From: Athripsodes cinereus
Lineage: Eukaryota; Arthropoda; Insecta; Trichoptera; Leptoceridae
Assembly (NCBI GenBank): GCA_947579605.1
Contig: OX388314.1
Span: forward strand, 62,001-126,000
Direction of reading: 5' to 3'
Length of the DNA: 64,000 nucleotides
Shown here piece by piece: positions 44,601 to 59,600 of this stretch (positions are counted from its first letter, which is position 1; the number at the start of each line of letters is the position of its first letter). The position numbers were made by a program, and so were the translations under genes. A model generated the notes under the pieces. That model did not search any database. It saw only the letters and a program-made list of their open reading frames with translations, and had not been told where the DNA came from.

Positions 44601-47600
44601 TCGGCTTGTAGGTGGATAAAACAGCATATGCTGACGTGAACGACTATAGGACGCCGGTATATAAAAATTAAACTCTCCCAGTACCTTCGGATTACTAATT
44701 ATACCATTCAGCAACTTGAAAAAATGCCTCGCGTAAAACACGCTCCTACGATGCTCAAGGGTGTCATATCCAAGACTGCCCATTACGAATGCAGATGGAA
44801 ACAGATATGGGTAGTAACCATATGTAAAATGATATAACCACCTCAAAAACCGCTTTTGCACTCTTTCCAGCATCAAAATGTAGGAGTCTTCATGAGGACT
44901 CCAAATTATTGATCCCGATTCGAGAATGCTTCGGTGTTTCGATGCTTGGTGTTTCGGTGTTTCGGTGCTTTCGGTGATTCGAGAATGATTCGAGAATGCT
45001 GATATATGTGTGTCACGTGAATTTGTTATATCTACCTAATGCATAAATTATAAAATCTCGAGTTACATGAATTTATTTGTGGATCATGGTCAGGTAACCA
45101 TAACCCACATTGTATGATAAAAATAACATATATTATTATTTATCTGGTATTGGATTCCTTCGTTTGTACTCGCTTCGGCGGTACATACCTATACTAAATT
45201 GGATTCCTTCGCAATGTGTATTGTTGCCACCTGAGGTAAACTGTATTTTATTTCTGTAAGTTTTCGAATGTCATGAAAAGTATTTGCCACACACCCTATC
45301 CTGGTTGTCTTGTTTTGTATTTTATAATTGGTACAGGAACATAACACTGTATGTTTACATGCTACAGTAATATACATTATTATAGATGTGTTGCTGCGGT
45401 ATTTATTATTATTATTAATCGGTTACGGCATTCCACCCGATTCGAGTGATTTGTGCCACTGACAAAACAAAAAAAATGCATCGTAATAATATTAACAGGT
45501 GTTAAGTAAGCGTAAAAATACATAGGTACACACAATTATCACATTATTCGTCAATAGAATCAAATAATATAACGAAATGAAAATTACCTATCTTGAATTC
45601 TCGACACTAATGTTACAACAAACTCCATGCAATATAATACGAGTAGGTACCTAGGTACCACTCACTATGTAGAGACTATAATGTATACACCTAGCTATAT
45701 AAGCTTGTTATTGAGTTTTAAGGCGCTACATACCACTCGCAATACTTTTGCAGAATTTTGGGAAAGTAAGTACTGAACATTTAGTGGGAATGTTGTGCAT
45801 AATTTTTTCAACTGTGTGAGAAGCGTCCTATTATTGAACAATGGACAGCCAAAAAATATGTGGTCCAGCGTCTCCTCTTCGCCACACTCACATAATGGTG
45901 ATGGAAAAACACCAATTCTATGCAAATGGGAGGCGATACAACAGTGGCCAATTCTCATCCTGCATATAAGGGATACTTCCGTTTTCTTGAGTGGACTCTT
46001 CACAAACCATGGCACCGTCGGGATTTCGGACTGGACTGATCTATAATTAGCGCCCGTTGAAGAACCCTTCCACAAATCGAACCAATCCTCTCTGAGATGT
46101 TCCAACACTGCATTTTTTTTATCCTGGATGTTAGGAACGAACGGGAACGAAATATTTAATCCTGAATCACACGCCTCTTTAGCCAATTCATCGACCCTCT
46201 CATTTCCCGCGATACCCATATGCGAGGGAATCCAGGCAAGGACGACCTCCAAATCACGCTGTGATGCCATATAGAACAAATGTTTTACTGCTGCATATAA
46301 TCCGTCTAGGGGAGAGATCTTTCCATTGTTTAGAAATCTTTGAATTAAACTAAGAGAATCAGAAAATATAACAGTCTTAGGAATAGATCTACTTATAATT
46401 TCGCACAAGGCTTCCATTAGCGCAACGCATTCCGAAGTGAATATGGAAATGAAACCAGGTAACCGATATGTACCTACTACATTCATATCGGGTATAACGA
46501 ACGCTGCACCAGATTTGTCTGTAAATTTTGAGCCATCTGTGAAAACAAGTGTGTGAGATGGCCATCTAGAGTCGACTTCCGCTCTGAATTTTCGATTCAT
46601 TGTAGTTTTATCGCATTTTGTGGATTTATCAATTCCAATTGATTCAATAATTGATGGGATGTGCGTAGCTGATTTGAAAGGAATTGAGAAAAGAGGAGGT
46701 CTATCGAAGGTTGACACATCAAACTTTGCATTGAGATAGATGAAACATTTGCTTAGCACAGGGTGAGATTTATTCTGCCAGAAAGAGTGTTCTTCGCACA
46801 GATTAGTTAGCTGAACAAGTTTTGCGTTAAGAGGGTGAAATTTGTAATTGATTCTTTTTAAGAGGAAGTTGAACCCAAGGTATTCTCTACGTAAGGTTAG
46901 AGGCATATCTGCGCATTCTACTTGGAGCGAAACAATTGGGGAAAACTTCATTGCCCCTAAAATGAGACGTAAGCATTTTGATTGCAATCTTTCCAGTTTA
47001 AGTGCTAAATATTTTGGAATGGGATCTAATATTAAGCCGCCATAATCAAGGTGGCTCCTAATAAGTGCATTGTAAAGGAGTCTCATTGTAGAAGGATGGG
47101 ATCCCCACCATACTCTTGAGATCGACCGAAGAACATTCGTTCCCTTCTCGCATTTGTCAACTATAAGTTCCACATAGGGATTCCACGATAACTTCCTATG
47201 CAAAATGACTCCCAAAAACCTCACTTGATCTACAATTGGTATTTCTATGTTCTCTATGGTGATTGGAATATCAGGAAGTTTATGTTTCCTTGAAAAGATG
47301 ACTATCTGGCTTTTAGATGGCGAGAGGCTTAAACCATTAAGTTCGGTCCATGATTTCATTGCAAGGATGGCGTTTTTTAACACAGACATAGCTGTAGATA
47401 TGCATTTATGACTACAGTACAAGACAAAATCGTCTGCGTATTGGAGGATCTGGCAGTTTGATGGAATAAAAAGTTGGATGTCAGCGGTATAAATGTTAAA
47501 CAATATTGGACTGAGGACCGAGCCTTGTGGGAGTCCTCTGTAGACAGTTCTTGTATGTTTACCTTGAGAGTTTTGAATTAGAAGTTTTCTCTCACATAAT

Positions 47601-50600
47601 ATATTGAAAACCAGTTTGACAATAAGAAATGGAATATTTAAGTTCAACAATTTGTTTTGAAGGGTATGGAGCATAACATTGTCGTAAGCACTGGATATGT
47701 CTAGGAAAGCGGATGCAATGGAGTTCTGTTTAGTATGTTCTACTCTGATGTCTGTAACAAGCACACTCAGATTATCCATACATGAAAAGGTTCTTCGGAA
47801 GCCAAATTGATAAGGGGGGAAGAGTGATTTACCCTCCATGTAAAATTCAATGCGAGCTTTCAACAATCTCTCCAGAATCTTAACAAAGCAGGACGATAGA
47901 GCTATGGGCCGGTATGATGAGCTCAGATTTGGGTCTTTTCCGGGTTTAGGAATAGGAATAACAATTTGTGTTTTCCATTCGGGTGGTACAGAACTCGACA
48001 TTAAGATTTGATTGAAAAGGTTGAGAATTAATAATTGCAAAGATTTTGGTGCATTGCGAAAAAATGAATAAGGGATATTATCTACCCCTGGAGATGAGTC
48101 CCCGGGGGTCCTTATGGCAGACTGAAGCTCGTCAAGACTGAAAGGGGCTTCCATCCACGACTCTCCACGAAGAGGCGTGGCGGGAGAAGGTAACTCAAGT
48201 ATGTTAGGAACGTATGAGGGAGCCAGTCCATCCAAAAAACCGTTAAACCAATCGTCGCTCTGTGAGGTAGCCGGGGATGCACCACGCGAACCACGAAATC
48301 TTCGAATCGCATTCCACACAGTGCCTAATGAGGTGTCTGGAGATAGACTTTCACAAAAATTTCTCCATGCCTGTCTTTTCTTACATTTTAAAGTTTTTTT
48401 GGCTGCAGCTTGAGCATTTTTAACCATCAAGTAATTTGTTAAGTTAATGTCACTCCTATAAACGCGCATTGCCTCTTTTCTAGCCCTCACTACTTTGCTA
48501 CACTCTTCATCCCACCAAGGAGGAGAGTTAGAAATTTTAAAACCTGATTTTTTCCTAGGCATAGCGGCATCCGCAGCAGATGTAAAGATCCGATTGATTT
48601 GATTGGCCAAGTTTTCGACAGGAAGGTTCTCTGGGGACAACAAACTTTTCAGCTGTTTTTCGATTTCGTATCTAAATATTTCCCAGTTTGCTTTTTTTGT
48701 ATTGTAACCCCTTACGTGACTAAGAGTTTTTGATAGTTTCTGTATGGTTCTATCGATTTTCAAGATAATTGGAAAATGATCGCTGGAGAAACTGTCATCC
48801 AGAACCGACCATTCGGTGATGCCTGCCATATCGGGAGTACACAATGATATATCCACTGCACTTTTAGCTTGTCCAGGAAGAGAAACACGAGTAGGGTCGC
48901 CTTTGTTTAAAATACAAAGATTGTTGTCGTCAATGAAATCTAATATTCGTTTTCCGCTAGCGTCTCCGTATGAGCATCCCCATGCAGATGCATGAGCATT
49001 AAAATCGCCCAATATGAAAAAGGGTTGAGATATAAGAGGCAAAATTGAGGACCAGTAATCGGCATCAAATCTAGTTCTTGGAGGGATGTAGGCCGATACA
49101 AAGACAATATCGGCGATTTTTGCTGCTACGATTTGAAAAGAGTTATTACCTGGTAATGGAATTTGTGTGAATTGTAACCGGGATGAAATTAAAATTGCGG
49201 CTCCTCCTCTGCCGTCAGCCCTGTCTGCCCGTAAGACGGAGTATCCAGGGACGACAAAGTCAAAACCCGACGGGATCCATGTTTCTGAAATAGCAGCAAT
49301 TGAAATATTATACGTATGAAGAATTTGAATAAGATCGATTTTGTTGGAGACAGCACTTCTGCTGTTCCATTGAAGTACGGAAAAATTAGTTTGATTGGAT
49401 TGAGTGGTTATTTTTTAAAAGATTTTGAAGAAGAGGAATTATAGCAGCGATGGACGGTTGATTATCTGAAGAGGACATTATTTGAATCAAAAGCTGAGTT
49501 AACAGGTTAATTAATGTTTGAAAATGGTTTTGATTTTCAAAATTAGCATTTAGATGACCTGATGGCTCTGAAGGTTCAGGCTGGCTTTGAAGAGCGCAAC
49601 CATTTCTCAAGTGAGGGATCTCTCCATTTTGGTACATCAAATTGGAATTATGCTCCTGTCTATTGATGCTGGGAGGTATTTTGGTGTGAGGCCTAGTAAT
49701 TGGGCGAGAGATTTTATGTGTCGAACTAGAGGCAACTTTTTCAGCATAGCTGATTGGTGTTGCAGGGTGTTTTATGGATGCTTGCTTGTATGAAATACTG
49801 TCGACTGCCATAGAGTATTTGATGTTTTTTTGTCTAGCTAGCTCTGGACAATTGGCACTGGACGCGGGGTGGTTACCTTTACAGTTTACACACGTTGACT
49901 GTGCAGAGACGCACGTTTCACCTGAGTGATTATCCCCACATTTAATACATCTGGCGGAGGATCGGCATTGAGCCTTGGTGTGACCGTAGCGACAGCAGTT
50001 ATGGCACAATATTGTTGGGAAGATGTACTGCTCTACCTTTAGTGCGTTGTGGAACATGTACGCATATTCAGGAATAATCTGACCCTCAAACGTTACCACC
50101 ACTGTTCGTGATGGCTTCCAAATGGCAGCACCGGTGGACATGTCTTTGTAATTAAGACGTCGGGCTTTTACGACTTTGATGTTACCTGGCACGTAAAGAT
50201 ATTCAACAATTTCGTCATTATCGAATTCAGTTGAAACATTTCGAATTATTCCCATCCTGGTGACCATAAACGACGGGATATATGCTTTCAGTCCATTTGA
50301 TATGACGAAGTCAGACGCAATAAATAAATTTGCACTTATTGCAGTTTTAAAAGTTACGGCTATTTTATTACGGCCCTCAATTCGAACTCCGCCCAGTGTT
50401 ATGTCTTTTATATTTTGTTTAAACAATAAGTTGCCGAAGGACATGGAGTGTAGAGGTTTTAATGGATCCAGGTTTTGTACGAAGACTGTAAATGGTCCTG
50501 GTGACCTATCGTCATATCTCAAGTTGTCCGCTAATTTGTTCACTTTCCCACCTTTAGATGGGCCAGCATCTGTGGGCTCCAGAGACCGCACCCGTTTTCG

Positions 50601-53600
50601 GGGCTCTGGAGGCTCTTGGGGAGCCTCCATCCCCCACGCAATCCAACAACTACAAAAAAATAAATTAAATTAGAACAAATATCAAATAAGTAATTATGTA
50701 TAATAAAAAAAAAGAGAAAAAAAAAGAGAGTGGTACCACACCCCCTTAACAAAACAAAAACGATTTTTTTTTTTTTTAAACTTATACAGGAACAAAATTA
50801 TTGTCAACACTCATACAACACTAATGACGACCGCGCACATTCAAGGTAGGCCATCAACTGTGCTGCGGTATTTAGCAGGTATGATGAGGTTGTATGTATC
50901 GGGCCTAACTTAGATAATATTACTAAACATTATTATAGGCACCCCTGATACTACTTCCCCTTTTATATTTAGGTAAATATGCATCAGGTATATAATATTA
51001 TTTATAAATATAGTATGTGCCTAACTGTTTAATTATATTACTACTACTACTACTATACCATCACGGCATATCCCACAAGTGGGGTAGCCAGCAGATCAGC
51101 TGCATATAATACATGCAAGCTGTCTTCTCCGTGCCAATATAAAATCAATACATTCAGGATGGGTGGCAAACCTCATCGCCGAATTTATGATGTAAAATAT
51201 TTTATTTTTTCGAACACCTGCCTTTTACAGGACACTCGAAAACTTATGGAGAAGAGTGGGAGACCAATTCTTTACCGGGTGCTCCACGTGATTTGTTAGA
51301 CTAGACTGATCACATTATATAATTACCCATACATATAGGTACCTATCTCCGATACATACCTACATTTGATGTTTTTACTCGGTACATATTAGATAACATA
51401 TTAGGTACTATACTGTATAAATGAAGCAGTCTGTTGTTACTTTTCTTGTCGGAATTAATAATACTACACACCTGTAGTGGCAGACCAATACCAAAATACA
51501 CAATCATTATAATTATAAACATAAATGTACCTAATAACTGATGAAAACAAATCAATTATGTAGGTACGTACCTACCTACTCATCAAAGCACTCGCGTCAA
51601 TAATTTATGAAAACTACCATTACCCGAATGTCTCACAAGTCAGGGGGGTTTATATTAAATAATACCTACCTACCTATATACATACAATATTATAACTTAC
51701 CTACTCCAGTTCCATAAACCAACCACTCCAAATTCTAATCATGGATGTATGTAGGTAGGGGATGGAACGTTTATAGTAATTTGTATGAATGACAGCGAAG
51801 CCAAAAAGTGAGGAAGGGAAATCGACGGTGGCCATTTTGTAGGAAATAATTTATTTAACATTTGTATGGGCAATGTATGGAAATTATTCACACAGTATCA
51901 GAAAACATTATATTTACTTCGTAAAATAATTACAATGCCACATAACTTAATGTTTTCATATATTTGATGAAATAGGGAATAGGATGAGTAAATAAAATGG
52001 AGTCATTTCTAAATCATTCAGTATTTATTTTTAAACTTTGTTTTCATATACACACAATATGGAGAGAATGAATGACAATTGAAGGATATATCTAAATGAA
52101 TAATATAAAACACACAAACTTGCAAATGAGCGGGAAACTCAGGATATTTCGTAAGAATGACGTTTTTCTCCAACCTCGCAGAAAAACGAAATGTTTTTGA
52201 ACACAAAACACTACGTTTACTTGGTGTCAAATATTGGATAATGTCCAGTTTCTCCTTTCTGGATCCTTTGGAAAACTACAAAAAATGATTTTGTTTATAA
52301 ACATGCGATAATATCATTAACCTGATCAGATTTGTATGCATGAAACATTTCATTCTAACGGGTAAACAAACCAAACATCAGATTGTAGGTTCTTTGTATT
52401 GTCAGATGACAGAATGGAAAACAAGTTACATGTGTAGATATAGGAGAATAAGGACAGATAATTATATAGAACGTTTATAACATTATTATGATCATTTATA
52501 AGTATACGAATTATAATATAAACGACTTTAAAATCGCAATATATTAAGATAAAAACTACAATACAAAACAACTTACCGAAAATATGACAATCCTGTTTCC
52601 TGCGAAAGTTGGATTGGATTTATAACCACAACCATTTATAGCGCACATCACCATGTTAATCATAAGATGATTCCTATTCTTCTAGATATAAAAACAAAAA
52701 CCGATATGAAAAATTCAACTGATGTGCAAAAACTTGAAACATTTTTAAAACAACTAAACATACAAGGGTTGGTTCACAGGAGCATAAATTTCACTCGGCG
52801 TCGTTTGACCTGAACGACCATGAAGTTGCAGTGAGTGGTGAATGTAATCCGGATAATCGTGAATAACTTAGAGCGTTTTATGACCCAATGTTATCGTCAT
52901 GGCGCCATTATTTTTTACGTCTTTTTATTATTTTTTTTATTGCTTTTATAACTTTTAAAATTTTTTTTTTGGATTTACTTTTTGTTATAATTTCTTAAAT
53001 TCGCCGACGTGTAAAAGACGTAAATTATGAATATATTTAAATAATTTTAATAATACAGACAGGAAATGGGAACTGATGATGCGTTAGCTAGACTTTCAAC
53101 AGTTGTAAGTGAATCTCTAGATGAGGGGGAGAAATGTGTGGGAGTATTCGTGGATCTCAAAAAGGCGTTCGATAGCATAAGTCATGATAGATTGATAAAT
53201 AGGTTGAGACAGATTGGAATCAGTGGGAAGGTGGAAAAATGGCTTCAAAGCTATCTTTTTTGTAGAAAGCAAAGAGTAAAAATTAAAACGTTTCTAAGTG
53301 AACCATTAACCTCCGAATATGGAATCCCACAAGGGACGGTGCTGGGACCAATACTGTTTATAATTTATGTTAATAAAATATTTGATCTTCCACTTAGATC
53401 GACGATTTTGTCGTTTGCCGATGATACCGCTTTGATTACTCATGGTAAAACATGGAAAGAAGTGGAAGTCATCGTCAACGAAGATATCAATACACTAAAA
53501 GGCTGGTTTGACAAAAATATTCTGTCACTAAACACAGAGAAGACAAACTACGTGAGCTTTTCTGTCAATGTCAGAGGTAAGCCCAAAGATGATCTCAGAA

Positions 53601-56600
53601 TAGGAATCCATCATAATTCTTGTCAGAACATAACGGGGGATTGTGTAAATCTTAAATGTGTTTTACTGAAGAATGTGAAAAAGGTTAAATATCTTGGCGT
53701 GGTCGTAGATTCTAATTTGAAATGGAAGGATCATGTGCAGATGACTGTCAATAGAATAAGAAAACTTTTTTATATTTTTTATAGACTTCGAGATATTATG
53801 AATAAAGCCCAATTGAAGAGTGTATACTTCTCCTTAGTACAGTCGGTTTTACAGTACGGTATAATAGCTTGGGGAGGTGCGTATAAAAACAGCCTATATT
53901 CCTTGGGAGTTTGTCAACGTAGTATAATAAAAATAATTCTCAAGAAGCCTATGGACTATTCAACCGTTAGACTGTTTGAAGAGTTTGCTGTTCCATCCAT
54001 AGAAAGCATATACAAAAGAAAAGCAGTATGCCAGGTGTGCAAGGAGTATTTTGTACGCGCGATTCATCCAACAAATAGTATTAGTGAATGTTCGAGGTCA
54101 GGAAGACGAATAAAAGTTCCTGCAAAAAAAACTACTTCCGGACAGCACCACTATACTTATCTTGGGGTTGGATTGTATAACAATTTGAAAGGAGAATATA
54201 AGTTTAAAACAGCAGATAAGCTTTCGAATTTTAGGTATAATCTGAAAAAGGTATTTAGGTGAAAATAACTTAGTGTATTCTCGTTTTATTGATTTTTATT
54301 TTTTGTTTTGTTTTTTTTTTACATGTAACTCTATTGTTATTAACTTTAGGTTGGATATTATATACCTAGTTGTGTATGTTTTGTTGCTGAATTTAAGATT
54401 TAAGAATTACCCTTTATCCTTCAAAGCACGAGCTCTGCTCAATTTTGAAGGAACAAATAAAAGAAAAATATATGTTTTTATTATTATTTTGTATTGATTG
54501 ATTATTGTTTTAAGTGTATATTTTTTACTGAATAAATATATTTGAATTTGAATTAATATTTTTATTATTATTTGACTGGCGCCTTTTAATAGTAGCATTC
54601 AAGTACTTTTGTGTTTCTTTTAAATGATAAAAATATTTTTGTCTCTAACGAAGGAATAAATTATTTTAATAGGTATCTTTAAAATTAACAGTTAAAGTAA
54701 TAACTACTTGATTAGTTTATAACTAATTGCTTTATACTTTTTTTTTTTAATTATTCCATTATCTAACTTTCTGAGCTTGTATACTTCCCAAATACTTGTT
54801 ACAAGTTTATATCCTAAATTTATCCAAACGAATTCACTGAATCAGCGTCAGAAATTATAAATGACAATTACGCAGAAATCGAGTATATTTTCTGAGACTA
54901 TAATTCTTATTTTGTTACACATTTTGAAAACATAGTAACATACAGTACATGAACACTATGAATGCGTTCTGGCATTGTATAGGTACTTTCAAAATATGCG
55001 TCGTCGACTGATCACTCGGTGACTGTCTGAACGCAGCCCAAATGCGACGCACCGAACAAAATTTATTTCTTACAAAATGGTCGTCATTCCCCTCCCCGCG
55101 CAGCTACAAAATGTTTACCAAAGTGTCTGTCCATTACTCTATTTAGGTCCATGATTCTAATATTCCAACATAATTATGTCACGTTAAAGTTTTGAAGCAG
55201 TATATCGGTCTACCGAAATCTCAGTACAAATAATATAAGTAAGTACTGTGTTTCTAATAGAAAATAATTAGAAATCAGTTTTAGAATTTTTTGCTAGTGA
55301 AATCGATAGAATTTCATTTTCCACGCGCAGAAAACACATCCATGCAGAAAACTGATCGATTGTTTTGGGTATGATTTAGTGTTGATTTGCTTGGTGTGGT
55401 TTGTTTTGGTGGTGCTGATAATAAATTATTTGTCTGTTTTTTGGCACATTTTTTTTGATAATTTTGCTTTTACTTGAATATTTTAATGTGATATATATGT
55501 AATGAATTATTTGTTGTGTGATACTTTTTTATTTTTCATTTTATTGTTGATGTGTATTTATACATAATAATTGTAGGTAGATTGTAATATGTTCAAAATG
55601 TGATTTATTATTATAGATATCTGAGGCGTTTAAATTAGTTAATAAATAAAATAAATAGATAAATAAATAATATATTTAAAAATATATGCATACGTGTACC
55701 TATATTTAACAGACATTATGAATGTCAATGTATGTGTAGATACATATGTATAGGTAGCTAGGTTTATTGGTAAGCGTGAGTTGTACAACATAATATATTT
55801 ATATAAATGACATGACATGCCACAATATTATGGTGACATGTCATGACATGATAGTCGCAATATTGTAATGTAGGTATGCACCTACCTATATAATTATTAT
55901 CTCATATCTCATTTATTTAACAAAACAATATAAGATTCTACATTTTGAACACAATATTAGATTAACAATAAAATTTAAATATAACATTAAATAACAAAAA
56001 CCATAAAATATTAAAATAAATTTATATTCAAAATGTAGAACCCCAACATTATTCGAGTTGATTCTTCCATGATGTTCTATGAAATAGTACAATCATGGGA
56101 GATCACTTATAGAGCTACGGGGACAAAAACCTTCTTACTATCCTGGTGGACGATAGAAGTACGGCCTTCTGCATGCTGTATTTGAGCCTGTCATCTACTC
56201 CCAGTTTTCTGAGATTGCTTGACAGACTCTTAGGTATTAAACCATTCACAGACAACACTATAGGCACGATGATTGTGGTAGGTGTTCTCCACATAATTAT
56301 TATTATTATTATCTCTATGCACTAAGGCATCCCTTTCCCAGCCCAGCACAGTGACATTTCGAGACAAGGTATACCTAGTTGTAGGTAGATATCTATAATA
56401 TTTGTAATTAAACTTACGTCTATACTACTGCTACACCATTTGTGCATTTAGGCTATTTGACATTATATAAACCTATCTATATAATATAATATAATATACC
56501 ATTTGAGTATCTTACTAAAGTAACGAGAGTGTTATGTACCTACCTAGCTAGATAGATAGATAATACATATATATGTCTTTATAAACGAATGTGATTAATG

Positions 56601-59600
56601 TAAGATATATATGTAGGTACCTAACTACATATATATCTTACATTCGTACCTACCTAGTAGGTAGGTATATAATATGTAACTTAATGAACAGATTGAAATA
56701 TTTATTACTAGCGTATGTACCTAACCCGGCATCGCTCGGGTTTAATTAAACAGAAAACCGTGCAAATACATGGGTTAAAACGACAAAATCTTATTGAAAA
56801 AAATGGAGTAAGCATTTACATGGATAAAAGAAGTAAAAAGCTCTTCCCAATGAGAGAACTTGATTTTTGACTCCCTACATGCCCATATTTAAGAAACAAA
56901 AAATAGGTAGGTACCTACATCAAAAAAACATTGCAAATCTCTTCTCAATGAAAAATCTTTAAGTTTGATACCTCAGATGCCCATATTTATGTAAAAAAAT
57001 AATAAGTAGGTACCTACATGGAAAAAAAGTGCTAAAAACCTCGTCCCGATGAAAAAGCTTGAAGTTAAGAAACCCCACATATTGGTAGGTACGTACGTGC
57101 AAAAACTACTAAAAACCTCATCTTAATGTAAAAACTTGAAGATTGTCATCCCAAATTTCTATAAAAAAGGGTAAATATCCCATTTGGTGAAAAAAATTGT
57201 AGGCACATAAATGTTGGTATTTTTGGCTTGCAGTACATACATGGGTATTTGAGCGATTTGCTATGAAATAAAAAAAAAGTCAATAATAAATTGTCACCTA
57301 TGTACTCTGTATTCTCAAAAAAACCCTTAAAGAACGAATGTATAGCTGCATCCTTCAATATTCAAGAATATTTTACTATCAAATATTTCATAATGCATGC
57401 AAAAAATATTAGATGAAAATAAATAGGTTCCCACTCATTGAAAAATCATATAACATTGTTTATGGATTTTATAGGTAAAACTATTATTATTCTACAGTAT
57501 AGTTTTCTATGGTTTCATAATGTCTTCCATTATGAAAATAACCCAAAATGTCAAAAATATGCAATTTTAACTCACGTAATTCAAGAGCTTTTCTCATTAG
57601 CAAACACGATGTTTTATTACGAAAATAAACCCTAAATATTTAGTTTCAGAATTGTTGTGTTTATTGTTACATCCATTTTGAAATTAATTCAATACAATGA
57701 AAAATGTTTGACTGTGAATATTGCTATTTGCCAAACCTCGCATATTATATTCTTCATACATTTTGTTGCCAATTGTCGCATTAAAATTGTAATATCTTTA
57801 TCAATATATAAGGTATTTAAAATGTTTTTAGCCTTAAACCTGCCCAGAAGATGAGACCTCGTATAGAGTGTATTATTTTACATCGGTCTTTCCCAATTTC
57901 AGAGTCCATTAAGGACATACGAACATACATACATACGAACGGACTCAAATATTTATGTGTGGATTCCTTTTGTCTAAATTCAGTAAAGTTGACGCATTGA
58001 CTATTTTTCCGATCGTGTGACAGGTTACCTACCAGTACTAATTACCCTATATATTAGATATGTACCTACTTATACAGGGTGTTTGGAAGATCATTGAGCT
58101 GTTAGAATGAATTAGGGCTGTTTTTTGAAACTATCACTATAATCAACATAAAAAATGTTAAACCTACATACCTAAGTACCTACAGAACTTGTGAGATTCG
58201 CGTTGCACTACACATGTAATGTATGTACTTGTCTTCGGTGTGAATAATAATAAATCTTTATTGACCACAGAATTGTTAAATTTCTCTAATAAAAAAAAAT
58301 ATCTAGTAAGTTAAAGTATAAAACAGTGGACCAACAATGAGCAGTCAAAGTGCGTAATGGGCCACTTGCGGTCGTGGGGATTTTAATAAAAATTATCGAA
58401 TTAAGTAAATTTGAGGTCGGAAAACACAACTATGTCAGTTAAAAAAATTTAAATATCTAAATTATGGAGTTTTTCCAAAAATAAAATCCAAAATTTTTGA
58501 TGTTTGGCAAAACACTTTAAATGACTTTTGACAGCTGATGACGTCACCGAGTCCCATGTTTGTATAAGATTATAATCTGTGGTGTGAAAGTAACTATGAT
58601 TCACGGGACTCCGTGACGTCACAGTGCCGCCATGTCGTTTTTGATCACTCCGCGAAAATCCAATTTTTAAAAACTAATAAGTACCTATCTAAGAAAATAG
58701 TGCAAGAAAAATTAAAATAAGTTGTGGTTGTGTTTCTTTCATACTAATTTAAAATTTTATGTACCTAATAAAAAAAGATCTGTAAGTGGCCCATAGTTGG
58801 AAATGCAAAAAATAAGCTGCGGAACGAAAAACTTCAGAAAAATGCGATAGTCACAGTGATGTCCCGCAGGAGTATTTTAAAATCGTAGAACTGGAATTAT
58901 CAAAATTTATGAGAAAGTTTAGAATTACTATTCAGTAAAGATCAATGGTAGGTACCTACCTAGTATACAGTACAGTACGAAGAATTCATATTATGCTTCC
59001 ATGCAAACAGTAGGTAAGTAGCCAAATACAATTCAAATAACCAGTGCGGAGGGTGTGATGGGCAATTGGGCGGACACGGAGGGAATGATTGATTATTATA
59101 GAAATATCATTGATACGTCAACCTAAATACATAATGTATATATATCACATATCTATATATGTATGTAGGTACATATAATTGTTATAATGTGGGTAGGTAT
59201 ATAATGTAGGCTTTACATATCTATATAGGTAGTAGACAGGGACCGATTGTTGGTCGGTATAAGCTAACAACCAACCCTTCTTAACGGAAGATGTTGGAAA
59301 GGGCACTCTCTTGCCCGGAGGAGCTAAAATCTTCTCAAAGGCGGAGGAACCTACGAGGTCAACGGCATGAGGATGTGGAATGCAAGGGAAGCTACCACAT
59401 TAAAGGCTCTAGCAGCATCCCAAAGTACCAACGAATTATGAAAATGATAAGATCTTTAGTAAAATCTTCCGGAGGTAAAATAGACCCCCGTTCGGCTCTC
59501 CGGGTGGGGTCTGCTCTAGATCTTGTCATTATGCAGAGTACACACGAGAAAGAAGAGGATGTGAGAAGAAAACAAACCAACAGAAACAGCACACAAGGAA

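Larger units (their letters stand above)
45406..50860 (-). mobile_element. I-like non-LTR retrotransposon, full length and nearly intact
   Basis: Flanked by an exact 14-bp duplication TGCTGCGGTATTTA (45392-45405 and 50861-50874). On the minus strand: a 230-bp 5' UTR beginning CAGTTGATGGCC, ORF1 (50630-49386), ORF2 (open 49414-45695), a 3' UTR and a (TAA)n tail at about 45405-45418. Endonuclease-RT-RNase H order, zinc knuckles in ORF1 and TAA-repeat tail match the I clade. It lies inside intron 2 of the CTL1-type gene, antisense to it. Confidence 0.93.
51740..55153 (-). mobile_element. P-like DNA transposon, copy B, with nested LINE
   Basis: Ends CATGGATGTATGTAGGTAGG and ...TAGGTCCATG, flanked by exact 8-bp duplication ATTCTAAT (51732-51739 and 55154-55161). 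It is an inverted relative of copy A: shared blocks include the THAP remnant (52080-52275, TPSKRSVLCSK on the minus strand), CTGCGCGGGGAGGGGAATGA at the far end and the GGGCTGCGTTCAGACAGTCA subterminal block. It lacks the 498-bp insertion of copy A but carries a LINE at about 53055-54560. No transposase core. Confidence 0.88.

Noticed and set aside
53066..53068. ATG at 53066 as a true LINE ORF start
   Set aside because: The ORF begins in the middle of the RT domain, so the element is 5'-truncated and this Met is internal.
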